A DNA stretch of 35,351 bases, taken from positions 1 through 35,351 of the forward strand of contig CALWSN010000107.1 of NCBI GenBank assembly GCA_944384215.1. The letters are read 5' to 3'. Numbering within the stretch: position 1 is the first letter of the stretch; each line of letters begins with the position of its first letter. Under the pieces are notes generated by a model that saw nothing but the letters and a program-made list of their open reading frames with translations, was not told where the DNA came from and ran no database searches. This stretch comes from an uncultured Clostridia bacterium. Lineage in GTDB: Bacteria; Bacillota; Clostridia; Lachnospirales; CAG-274. The position numbers and the translations under genes were made by a program. This document shows, in pieces, positions 8,974 through 16,693 of this stretch.

Positions 8974-9047
8974 TTACTTTTTAAAAAATAATTGTAAAAA
9001 TTTTTTTAACAACTATCATATAATAGGCAAATATTTTATAAAGATTA

Positions 9048-10358
9048 TTAACAAATAACGCCCCACATATTCTCTTCTTTAATTATTTCTGTAAGTTTAA
9101 CATCTAGTATTTTATTTATAATATTTTTATCACTTTCTACAGAAACAGTTATATAATTTGTAGTATGTCCTTCATATATACCAGGTTCTTTTTCACGTTC
9201 AAATAACACAGGCATAGTTTTATTAAGCATACTTTCTAAAAATTCTATATTAAGAGAATTTGAAAGCTCAATCATTTGTTTATTACGTTTATTTTTTACA
9301 TCATTAGATATTTGATTTTCAAAAAGGGCAGCTTTAGTACCTTTTTTAGGAGAATAAGGAAAAGCGTGTATTTTTGTTATTTTAACTTTTTTAGCAAAAT
9401 TGTAGCTATCTATAAAGTCTTCTTCTGTTTCACCAGGAAAACCTACAATCATATCAGTTGTAACAGCTACATTAGGGAAGGCTTCTCTAAGCTTTAATAA
9501 AGCATCTTCATATTCTTTAGCAGTGTATTGTCTTTTCATACGTTTTAATGTATTATCACATCCACTTTGTAAAGAGAGATGGTAGTGGTCACAAACTTTA
9601 GGCAATTTTTTCATTTCTTCTATAAATTCATCTGTTATAACAAGAGGCTCTATTGAGCTAAAGCGTATACGCTCTATACCTTCTACATTGTGTACTTTTT
9701 TTATTATATCTGTAAGATTAGTAGTTTTTAAATCAAAGCCATAAGATAATATGTGTATACCTGTTAAAACAATTTCTTTAAAGCCATTTTTAGCTAATTT
9801 TTCAACTTCTTGTATAACATCTTCTGGTTTACGGCTTCTAATAGGACCACGAGCAAAAGGTATTATACAATATGTACAAAAACGGTTGCAACCTTCTTGT
9901 ATTTTTAAATATGCTCTTGTTCTATCTTTAAGCTCAGATATAGATAAAGGCTCAAAGGTACGTTCTTTCATAATATCAGATACAGTGTTTAAAACATCTG
10001 TTTTGTGTTCTTCTTGATATTTTTTTACTGTTTCTACTATTTCAAGTCTATTTTTTGTACCTATAACAATATTTATACCTTCTATTTTAGATACTTCATC
10101 TGGTGCTACTTGAGAATAGCAACCAGTGGCTACAATTATACTATTAGGGTTTAAGGCTTTTGCTCGTCTAATCATTTGTCTAGACTTTTTATCTCCTAAA
10201 TTAGTAACAGTACAAGTATTTATAACATATACATCAGCCACATCATCAAAATCTACTAATGTATAACCTTCTTTTTCAAAAAGCTCTATCATAGCTTCTG
10301 TATCATATAAATTTACTTTACAACCAAGAGTTGTAAAGGCAATTTTGTTTAAGTTCAT
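9048..10358 (-). CDS. mtaB: tRNA t6A37 methylthiotransferase
   Basis: MtaB adds a methylthio group to t6A at position 37 of ANN-decoding tRNAs, giving ms2t6A. The 436-residue product has the N-terminal UPF0004 domain with its three cluster cysteines (TLGCKVN, NTCTVTN, ATGCYSQ), the radical SAM motif CNRFCTYC (about residues 157-164) that binds the second 4Fe-4S cluster, downstream HYHLSLQSGCDNTLKRM, DMIVGFPGE, and a C-terminal TRAM-like region. The start residues and length fit MtaB rather than MiaB or RimO. The gene is 30 bases downstream of the AraC-type regulator on the same strand; start ATG has GAGGAA upstream. Confidence 0.93.
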   Translation of the reverse strand: MNLNKIAFTTLGCKVNLYDTEAMIELFEKEGYTLVDFDDVADVYVINTCTVTNLGDKKSRQMIRRAKALNPNSIIVATGCYSQVAPDEVSKIEGINIVIGTKNRLEIVETVKKYQEEHKTDVLNTVSDIMKERTFEPLSISELKDRTRAYLKIQEGCNRFCTYCIIPFARGPIRSRKPEDVIQEVEKLAKNGFKEIVLTGIHILSYGFDLKTTNLTDIIKKVHNVEGIERIRFSSIEPLVITDEFIEEMKKLPKVCDHYHLSLQSGCDNTLKRMKRQYTAKEYEDALLKLREAFPNVAVTTDMIVGFPGETEEDFIDSYNFAKKVKITKIHAFPYSPKKGTKAALFENQISNDVKNKRNKQMIELSNSLNIEFLESMLNKTMPVLFEREKEPGIYEGHTTNYITVSVESDKNIINKILDVKLTEIIKEENMWGVIC

Positions 10359-10388
10359 AAAAAATTCCTCTTTCTATTGTATATTAAT

Positions 10389-11987
10389 TTATTTTTTTAA
10401 ATCTTTGTTTATATATCTAAAATCTCCAGCTAATATACCTTCTAATCTTTTAAAGGTTTGTCTGAAGATATTAACATCATCATAGCCAACTTTAAGTGCT
10501 ATTAAATCATCTGTTAGTTTTGTGGTTAAAATTAAATCTTTAGCTTTATCTATTCTAATTCTAGCTACATAATCATCTATATGTTTACCAGTTCTTTCTT
10601 CAAATATTTTTTTAAAATATTTTATATTATAATTAAGAGACCTACCTAAACTTTTATAGCTTATACTCTTAAAATAGTTTTCATTTATATATTGTATAGC
10701 TTTTTCAAAGGTTTCGTCTTCTATGTTTTTTCTAAAATTGTTTATATAATCACAAAATATTTTTAAGTTTTCTTTTAAAAAGTTATAGGCTTCATCAATA
10801 TTTTTTAAAGCTAAAACTTTAGAAGTATCAAAAAATTTGTTAATAGGTTCTATTTTTAATCCTTGCTCAAAAGCATTTCTATTTATAGATATAAGCATAG
10901 ACATAACAACCTGAGGAAGCATTGCTTTAAATTTTTCTTTATTAAGATTTATACTATCAAATATTTCATTAAGCAGTTTTAAACAATATTCATATTCACC
11001 TATAACGGCAGTGTATATTAAAAGACGTTCTCTATCATAAGGATAGCTAGCTGTGAAAGTATTTTCTGGCTCTACATATTCAATTGCTATAACAGAGTTA
11101 TAACCAACTATGCAACGGTATCTAAGAGCAGTTATTGCTTCTAAAAAAGAAATATGTATTTTATCTGCATCATCATAGGCTCTACCTATGCCACAAGAAA
11201 CAGATATATCTGTTTCTTGTTTTATTATTTGTTTTATATTAATCATATTGTCTAACACAGTTTCTATTTCATTTTCTACACCTAATATTACAACAACTTC
11301 ATTAAAAAGATTTATGAAAGCTTTTGCATTAGATATATTAGAATTTATAATTTTTAAAAGTTTAAATATTATAAGGTGTTTTTCTTTTTGAGATTTATTT
11401 ATAATATGTTTTCTAAAAGAATCTATTCTAAATACGGCAACAGTATAAGGTGGTGTTATGTAAATATTAAAATAATCAAAGCTAGATTTTATCTCTTCTT
11501 TATCAAATATACTTTCATTTATAAGAACAGATAAAAATTTATCTTCAAAAAGTTTAAAATTTTGAACATACTCTATTGCTAATAATTTTTCTTCTTTTAT
11601 TAATGCTTCTTTAGCTTTTACATAGTCTATATAAGCATTTAAACACTTGTTTAAATCTAGTGGCTTTACAGGTCTTATTGTGTAAGAAACAGCACCTATC
11701 TCTAATGCTTTTTCTAAATAAGCAGTGTCGGATACAGAGCCATATACAATAAATTTTGTATCTTTGTATAAAGATGATATTTCACTCATTTTTTTAAAAA
11801 ATTCTACACCTAAAAATCTTATTTCCATAATAATAAGGTCAACAGAATTATTTTTTATATATTTATAAAAATCTTTTTCGTTTGAAAAAGTATTTCTTAT
11901 TTTAAATTGTAAAAAGTTTGCATCTATATAAGACTTTATACCGAGAGTGTGGCTTTGTTCTAAATCTGCTATTATTACATTAAACAT
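10389..11987 (-). CDS. AraC-family regulator with degenerate response-regulator receiver domain
   Basis: A 532-residue regulator of YesN-like layout: an N-terminal receiver-like domain (1-115), a coiled linker, a middle domain with a degenerate cyclase-like fold (about 175-290), and a C-terminal AraC DNA-binding domain (about 430-532; two helix-turn-helix units around KSLGRSLNYNIKYFKKIFEE and DDLIALKVGYDD). The start at 11985-11987 is chosen over an in-frame ATG 33 bases upstream because AAAGGAG lies between the two. The receiver looks inactive: Glu55 stands where the phospho-acceptor Asp is expected (LIIMEIR), the acidic pair reads ADLE, and the conserved Lys is Arg105 (TIRPV). No sensor kinase lies nearby. 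Targets are unknown; the divergent unknown gene and exporter are the natural candidates. Confidence 0.85.
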   Translation of the reverse strand: MFNVIIADLEQSHTLGIKSYIDANFLQFKIRNTFSNEKDFYKYIKNNSVDLIIMEIRFLGVEFFKKMSEISSLYKDTKFIVYGSVSDTAYLEKALEIGAVSYTIRPVKPLDLNKCLNAYIDYVKAKEALIKEEKLLAIEYVQNFKLFEDKFLSVLINESIFDKEEIKSSFDYFNIYITPPYTVAVFRIDSFRKHIINKSQKEKHLIIFKLLKIINSNISNAKAFINLFNEVVVILGVENEIETVLDNMINIKQIIKQETDISVSCGIGRAYDDADKIHISFLEAITALRYRCIVGYNSVIAIEYVEPENTFTASYPYDRERLLIYTAVIGEYEYCLKLLNEIFDSINLNKEKFKAMLPQVVMSMLISINRNAFEQGLKIEPINKFFDTSKVLALKNIDEAYNFLKENLKIFCDYINNFRKNIEDETFEKAIQYINENYFKSISYKSLGRSLNYNIKYFKKIFEERTGKHIDDYVARIRIDKAKDLILTTKLTDDLIALKVGYDDVNIFRQTFKRLEGILAGDFRYINKDLKK

Positions 11988-12042
11988 ATTTTTCACGCTC
12001 CTTTTTATATATTTTATCATATATAAGTATATTAGTCTATTT

Positions 12043-12088
12043 TACATTTAATAAATTTTAAATATATATTTAAAATTTATTAAATGTA
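12043..12088. repeat. Perfect 46-nt AT palindrome between divergent genes
   Basis: Two 23-base arms meet with no spacer at 12065/12066; each arm contains ACATTTAATAAATTTTAAAT. It lies in the 135-base gap between the AraC-type regulator and the unknown 465-residue gene. It covers the likely -35 area of the regulator, whose minus-strand -10 may be TATACT at 12026-12031. It could be an operator serving both directions; it lacks the GC core of a terminator. Confidence 0.75.
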
Positions 12089-12122
12089 TGTTATATTATA
12101 TAGAGAAATGGAGGAGTTTTTA

Positions 12123-13520
12123 ATGAACAAAAAAGAATTAGATATTTTAGCAATAAACTATATAAAAGACAAGTTATCATTAAATATTTTAAATAATGTA
12201 TATGAGATAGGTGCATATTTTGCTGAAGATAGCTATGACCATATGCAAGAAAATATAAAATCTATAAGAGATAAGCTACCTAATCATTTTTATAATATAA
12301 AAAATGTAATATCACAAGATTTTGATAATAGAAGAACATTTATAGAAGATATTAAAAAAGATATTGAAGATTTAGAAAATTTAAGTTTACCATTAATAGC
12401 AACTTTAAAATTTGCAGATTTATTAGTTTCTATTATATCGGATTATTATCAAATAAAAGTTGCAAAAATAGATAAAGATACTAAGTTTGAGCCACAAGCT
12501 ATTTTACAAGAAATATATAAACTTTTAGATAATGAAGAAAATAATAACACATTACAAGAAAATGGTGGGTTATTATTATCAATAGTAAATTGTAGTATGA
12601 CAAAAGATAACTACAAAGAATATATAAATAGAAGCTTAAATATTTTATTTGAAGAAGCAACAGAGCGTATGGTAGATGCTACAATAGAAACTTTAAAATT
12701 TAAGTTTGCACCTTTTAGTTATTTAAGTGAAAGTGAAGATAAAGAAACTCTTTTAAATATATTTAATAAAAAATATGATACTATGGAAGAAGAAGAGTTA
12801 TTACAAACATTAGAAACTCTTGATAGTATAGGGCAAAAATATAGTAGTAAAATAGGGGATATAGGTGCAATATATGGCTGTTTTATGGATATATTGGCTA
12901 TATATAATTTTGCAATAGATACAGATTATCTTTTTAAAGATGATTTTATATTAAAAGATATGTATTATTATACTTGTGAGATGATAGAAAATAAAGATTA
13001 TTCTATGTATGAAAATATAGAAACAAATATTGAAAATAAATATGAACAAATTTTACAAAATATATCTAAAAATGAAAAAATAATAAAAAAACAAGTGTAT
13101 AAAAAACCTTATGATGAATATACAGATGCTATAAAAGTTTGTGTGTCTTTAGATGATTATTCTGGATTAAATTTTGAAAAAAATGTATTATTTAAGTCTA
13201 AATTAAATAATACTAATATGGTTACACAAAAATTTTTAAATGAAAAAATAGAAGAATTTATCACATTTATAAATAGCTTAAATGTAGATAATACAATGCT
13301 TAAAAAACTAAAACAACAGTTTTTCTTTTATGTTCCTTGCCCTTTAGGTTTAAATGCTTTAAAAATATATTTTAAAAATGCTTTAGAAGGGTTAAAAGAT
13401 GAAACAGGACTTTTAGTTACGTATAAATTTTTAGCTTTAGCTAACCCACAAGTATTTGATGAAAGTGTAGAATTAGAGCATCACCATTGTTGTGATGAAA
13501 ACTGCAATCATAGTCATTAA
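12123..13520 (+). CDS. Unrecognised 465-residue protein with His/Cys-rich C-terminal tail
   Basis: I do not recognise the family. The start at 12123 is chosen because GGAGG (12110-12114) sits eight bases before it; the ATG at 12084 is inside the palindrome and has no ribosome binding site. The product is acidic, rich in Asn, Lys, Glu and Ile, and looks mainly alpha-helical; there is no signal peptide and no convincing membrane segment. The last residues read EHHHCCDENCNHSH, a plausible metal-binding tail. A hydrophobic stretch FFFYVPCPLGLNALKIYF lies near residue 400. It stands 13 bases before the ThrE-type exporter pair and is probably cotranscribed with it. A cytoplasmic partner or metal-sensing accessory of the exporter is a guess only. 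Confidence 0.8.
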   Translation: MNKKELDILAINYIKDKLSLNILNNVYEIGAYFAEDSYDHMQENIKSIRDKLPNHFYNIKNVISQDFDNRRTFIEDIKKDIEDLENLSLPLIATLKFADLLVSIISDYYQIKVAKIDKDTKFEPQAILQEIYKLLDNEENNNTLQENGGLLLSIVNCSMTKDNYKEYINRSLNILFEEATERMVDATIETLKFKFAPFSYLSESEDKETLLNIFNKKYDTMEEEELLQTLETLDSIGQKYSSKIGDIGAIYGCFMDILAIYNFAIDTDYLFKDDFILKDMYYYTCEMIENKDYSMYENIETNIENKYEQILQNISKNEKIIKKQVYKKPYDEYTDAIKVCVSLDDYSGLNFEKNVLFKSKLNNTNMVTQKFLNEKIEEFITFINSLNVDNTMLKKLKQQFFFYVPCPLGLNALKIYFKNALEGLKDETGLLVTYKFLALANPQVFDESVELEHHHCCDENCNHSH

Positions 13521-13533
13521 TAAGAGGCATAAT

Positions 13534-14301
13534 ATGAATGATAATGATATTTTAGATTTTGTAACAGATGTAGGTAGGCTTCTTTTAGAAAATGGAGCAG
13601 AAACTTACAGAGTGGAAGATACAATAGGAAGGCTTTTAAAATCTTTAAATATAGAAAATAGCGAAACATTTGCTACAAGTACAGGACTTTTTGTATGTAT
13701 AAAAAAACACACAAAGGTAGAACGTATTAGAAAAAGAAGTATGAATTTAGAAAGAATTTCTAAAATAAACGATTTATCGAGAAAATTTGTAGTTAATGAA
13801 ATATCTTTAAAAGAGGCTAGAGAAAAATTAGAAGATATACAAAATATAAGTTTATATTCTAATAAGCTTATAACATTTTCCATAGGTATTACTTGTTTTT
13901 TCTTTTCTCTACTTTTTAAGGGTACTATATATGATGCCATAAGTGCTTTTATAGTAGGGTTTTTATTAAATATTTTTACTACATTTTTAAGCAAAAAAAA
14001 TATATCAAACTTTTTACAAATTTGTTTAGGTGGTTTTTTTGTAGCAATAATAAGCCTTATAAATTTAAATATTGGTATAGGTAAAGATTTAAACAATGTA
14101 ATAATAAGTGCTGTTATGCCACTTGTACCAGGTGTTTGCTTTACTAATGCTATAAGAGATATATTTGAAGGAGATTATATATCTGGCGGTAGTAGAATGT
14201 TTGAAGCATTGGTTATAGCTATAAGTATAGCAATAGGTGTTGGAGCAGTATTGCTTGTTTGGTTAAATATTTTTGGTTCGTTTATAATAGGGGAGGTATA
14301 A
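13534..14301 (+). CDS. ThrE-type threonine/serine exporter, large subunit (DUF1212)
   Basis: A 255-residue protein of the ThrE N-terminal family (PF06738). The soluble start GRLLLENGAETYRVEDTIGRLL is typical, followed from about residue 110 by five hydrophobic segments; the PLVPGVCFTNAIRD segment is characteristic. Related Corynebacterium ThrE exports threonine and serine using the proton gradient, but there both halves are fused; here the second half is the next gene. The start at 13534 is preferred because AGAGG precedes it by six bases; an in-frame ATG at 13492 would overlap the upstream gene. Substrate is inferred from the family only. Confidence 0.88.
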   Translation: MNDNDILDFVTDVGRLLLENGAETYRVEDTIGRLLKSLNIENSETFATSTGLFVCIKKHTKVERIRKRSMNLERISKINDLSRKFVVNEISLKEAREKLEDIQNISLYSNKLITFSIGITCFFFSLLFKGTIYDAISAFIVGFLLNIFTTFLSKKNISNFLQICLGGFFVAIISLINLNIGIGKDLNNVIISAVMPLVPGVCFTNAIRDIFEGDYISGGSRMFEALVIAISIAIGVGAVLLVWLNIFGSFIIGEV

Positions 14302-14302
14302 T

Positions 14303-14758
14303 ATGGATTTATTATTAGAGGCTTTATGGGCTTTTTTAGCAACTATTGCTTTTTCTATTATGTTTAATACCCCTAAAAAAGAGCTTTTATACTGTGGTAT
14401 AGCTGGTGCTATTGGTTGGTTTTTTTATGCGTTGTGTATGAAAGTGGGGCTTTCAGCTACTTTTTCAAATTTTTGGGGAACCGTTTTTATAGCTTATTTT
14501 TCTAGGTTATTTGCAATACTTAGAAAAAATCCTATATCAGTATTTTTAATATCTGGTATAATAACGCTTGTTCCAGGGGCAGGTATATATAACACAATGT
14601 TTAATATTGTTATGTCAGATAATAAACTTGCTAGTCATTATGGTGTAGAAACTGTAAAAATAGCTTGTGCAATAGCTTTTGGGATAATAGTTATATTAGC
14701 TTTACCTCAGTTTATGTTTACATTTAAAATAAACAAAAAAATTAATAATAATGGATAA
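14303..14758 (+). CDS. ThrE-type threonine/serine exporter, small subunit (ThrE_2/DUF3815)
   Basis: A 151-residue membrane protein with about four to five hydrophobic segments, matching the second half of ThrE (PF12821) through the TLVPGAGIYNTMFNI segment, which mirrors the PLVPGVCFTNAIRD segment in the partner gene. The start is one base after the partner's stop and its ribosome site (GGGAGG) lies in the end of that gene, so the two halves are translationally coupled and probably form one exporter complex. Confidence 0.87.
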   Translation: MDLLLEALWAFLATIAFSIMFNTPKKELLYCGIAGAIGWFFYALCMKVGLSATFSNFWGTVFIAYFSRLFAILRKNPISVFLISGIITLVPGAGIYNTMFNIVMSDNKLASHYGVETVKIACAIAFGIIVILALPQFMFTFKINKKINNNG

Positions 14759-14804
14759 TGTTTTTAAATATAATTAATCTATATATAATTAAAGGAGAAT
14801 TTTT

Positions 14805-15371
14805 ATGTCAAAACAAATTTGGAAACCAGGTACTATTCTTTATCCTGTACCAGTTGTAATGGTATCTTGTGGAGATTATGAAAAAGGACAAAAAAATATA
14901 ATAACAGTTGCCTGGACTGGAACTATTAATACAGACCCTGCAATGGCTTATATATCAGTAAGACCTAGTAGATATTCTTATGATATTATTAAAAACACTG
15001 GTGAATTTGTAATAAATCTTACAACTAAAGATTTAGCGTTTGCAACAGACTATTGTGGTGTAAAATCTGGAAAAGATGTGGATAAGTTTAAAGAAATGAA
15101 CTTAACAGCAAAAAAAGCTCATAATTTAAACTGTCCTATTATAGAAGAAAGCCCTATAAATATTGAATGTAAAGTAAAAGATATAGTAGAATTAGGCACT
15201 CATCATATGTTTATAGCAAATGTAGTATCTACTATGGCAGATGAAAAATATATGGACGAAAATGGAAAATTCCATTTTGACAAAAGTGAACCTATTTGTT
15301 ATTCACATGGAGAATATTATGCTTTAGGAGATTATATAGGGAAATTTGGTTACTCTGTAAAGAAAAAATAA
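14805..15371 (+). CDS. Flavin reductase family protein (FMN-binding split barrel)
   Basis: A 188-residue protein with the flavin reductase-like split-barrel pattern: PVPVVMVSCGD near the N-terminus, NIITVAWTGTINTDPAMAYI, RPSRYSYDIIKNTGEFVINL, and a late segment GTHHMFIANVV. Clostridial members bind FMN and are often flavoredoxin-like electron carriers; the exact partner is not visible. Start ATG has AAAGGAG upstream. It is 46 bases after the exporter pair and ends before a terminator, so it could be the last gene of that operon or have its own promoter. Confidence 0.88.
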   Translation: MSKQIWKPGTILYPVPVVMVSCGDYEKGQKNIITVAWTGTINTDPAMAYISVRPSRYSYDIIKNTGEFVINLTTKDLAFATDYCGVKSGKDVDKFKEMNLTAKKAHNLNCPIIEESPINIECKVKDIVELGTHHMFIANVVSTMADEKYMDENGKFHFDKSEPICYSHGEYYALGDYIGKFGYSVKKK

Positions 15372-15380
15372 ATATTAAAA

Positions 15381-15404
15381 TACCCCTTACTTTAGTAAGG
15401 GGTA
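15381..15404. terminator. Terminator between the flavin reductase gene and purA
   Basis: A perfect 10-bp stem (TACCCCTTAC/GTAAGGGGTA) with a TTTA loop, the most GC-rich hairpin in the window. The minus-strand exit is T-rich (TATTTTAATATTT), so it ends the pur operon most clearly; on the plus strand the U-tract is poor. Confidence 0.85.
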
Positions 15405-15409
15405 AAATA

Positions 15410-16681
15410 TTATCTAAATAAAATTTCATCTCTTTTAGGGCCATTAGAAACCATAGAAACTTTAACACCAAGTTGTTTTTCTATAAACTCTACATAGTCT
15501 TTAGCCTCTTGTGGTAAATTGTTATATTCTTTAATGCCACGAATATCTGTTTTCCAACCTTTAAGCTCTTCATAAACAGGTTTTGCTTTATAAAGTTGTT
15601 CTGTTGTTAAGAAGTCTTTATAAACTTTTCCGTCTAGCTCATAACCTGTACAAATTTTTATAGTGTCCATATAACTAAGAACATCAAGGCAAGTTATACA
15701 AACTTCTGTTGCACCTTGTATTTCACAACCGTATCTTGTAGCAACTGCATCAAAGTATCCAACACGACGAGGACGACCAGTAGTAGCACCATATTCACCA
15801 GAATCTCCACCACGTCTTCTAAGTTCTTCTGCTTCTTCTTCAAAAAGTTCGCTAACAAAAGGACCTTCACCAACTGCACTAGAATATGCTTTTGTTATAA
15901 CAGTTATTTCTTTTATAGCGTGAGGAGGTATGCCTGCACCAACTGCTGCATAACCTGCTAAAGTAGATGAGCTAGTAACATAAGGATAAATACCGTGGTC
16001 AGTATCTTTTAAAGCACCAAGCTGACCTTCTAAAAGTATGTTTTTACCTTCTTTAATAGCATTTCTTAAATATGTTGAAGTATCTGTAACATTTTCTTTA
16101 ATCATATTAGCATATTTTAAAAGTTTTTCATATACTTCTACATAGTCAATTTCAGGTTTGTTGTATAAATATTTAAATTGAATATTTATTTTTTCATACA
16201 TATGTTTAAGTTTGTCTTTAAGTCTTTCTTGTTCATAAAGCTCCCAAACTTGAAGACCAACTTTAGAAAATTTGTCTGCATAAAAAGGTGCAATACCACT
16301 TTTTGTAGAACCAAATTTTCTATCACCAAGACGTTCTTCTTCATAAACATCTAATAAAACGTGATGTGGTAATAAAACTTGAGCTCTATCAGATATTAAA
16401 AGATTAAATTTTATACCTTTTGATACAACACTTTCTATTTCTTCCATAAGATATTCTATATTAAGTGCAACACCATTACCTATAATATTAACTGTGTTAG
16501 GATTAAAAACACCTGAAGGTAATTGATGAAGGGCAAATTTGCCGTGTTGATTTATAATAGTATGACCTGCATTGCTACCACCTTGAAATCTAACAACTAT
16601 ATCAGATTGTTCTGCACAAAGGTCAGTTATTTTACCTTTGCCTTCATCTCCCCAGTTTGCACCAACTATTGCTCTAACCAT
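15410..16681 (-). CDS. purA: Adenylosuccinate synthetase
   Basis: PurA joins IMP and aspartate with GTP hydrolysis to make adenylosuccinate, the first committed step to AMP. The 423-residue product has the N-terminal GTP loop GANWGDEGKGK (residues 7-17), GGSNAGHTI with the catalytic His, EGQLGALKDTDHGIYPYVT in the middle, and the TTGRPRRVGYFD segment. Length is normal. Last gene of the purC-purF-purB-purA operon, 12 bases after purB; AGGAGG precedes the ATG. Confidence 0.97.
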   Translation of the reverse strand: MVRAIVGANWGDEGKGKITDLCAEQSDIVVRFQGGSNAGHTIINQHGKFALHQLPSGVFNPNTVNIIGNGVALNIEYLMEEIESVVSKGIKFNLLISDRAQVLLPHHVLLDVYEEERLGDRKFGSTKSGIAPFYADKFSKVGLQVWELYEQERLKDKLKHMYEKINIQFKYLYNKPEIDYVEVYEKLLKYANMIKENVTDTSTYLRNAIKEGKNILLEGQLGALKDTDHGIYPYVTSSSTLAGYAAVGAGIPPHAIKEITVITKAYSSAVGEGPFVSELFEEEAEELRRRGGDSGEYGATTGRPRRVGYFDAVATRYGCEIQGATEVCITCLDVLSYMDTIKICTGYELDGKVYKDFLTTEQLYKAKPVYEELKGWKTDIRGIKEYNNLPQEAKDYVEFIEKQLGVKVSMVSNGPKRDEILFR

Positions 16682-16693
16682 TTTGTATCCTCC

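Noticed and set aside
11988..12020. Upstream ATG for the AraC-type regulator
   Set aside because: The ribosome site AAAGGAG lies between this ATG and the next one at 11985-11987, and the receiver domain begins at the latter.
12084..12122. Upstream ATG for the unknown 465-residue gene
   Set aside because: It is inside the palindrome and lacks a ribosome site; GGAGG serves the ATG at 12123.
13492..13533. Upstream ATG for the ThrE-type large subunit
   Set aside because: It would overlap the preceding gene's His/Cys tail in another frame; the ATG at 13534 has AGAGG at good spacing.
13605..14096. 163-residue antisense reading frame over the exporter gene
   Set aside because: Shadow of a well-supported membrane protein gene; no start signals of its own.
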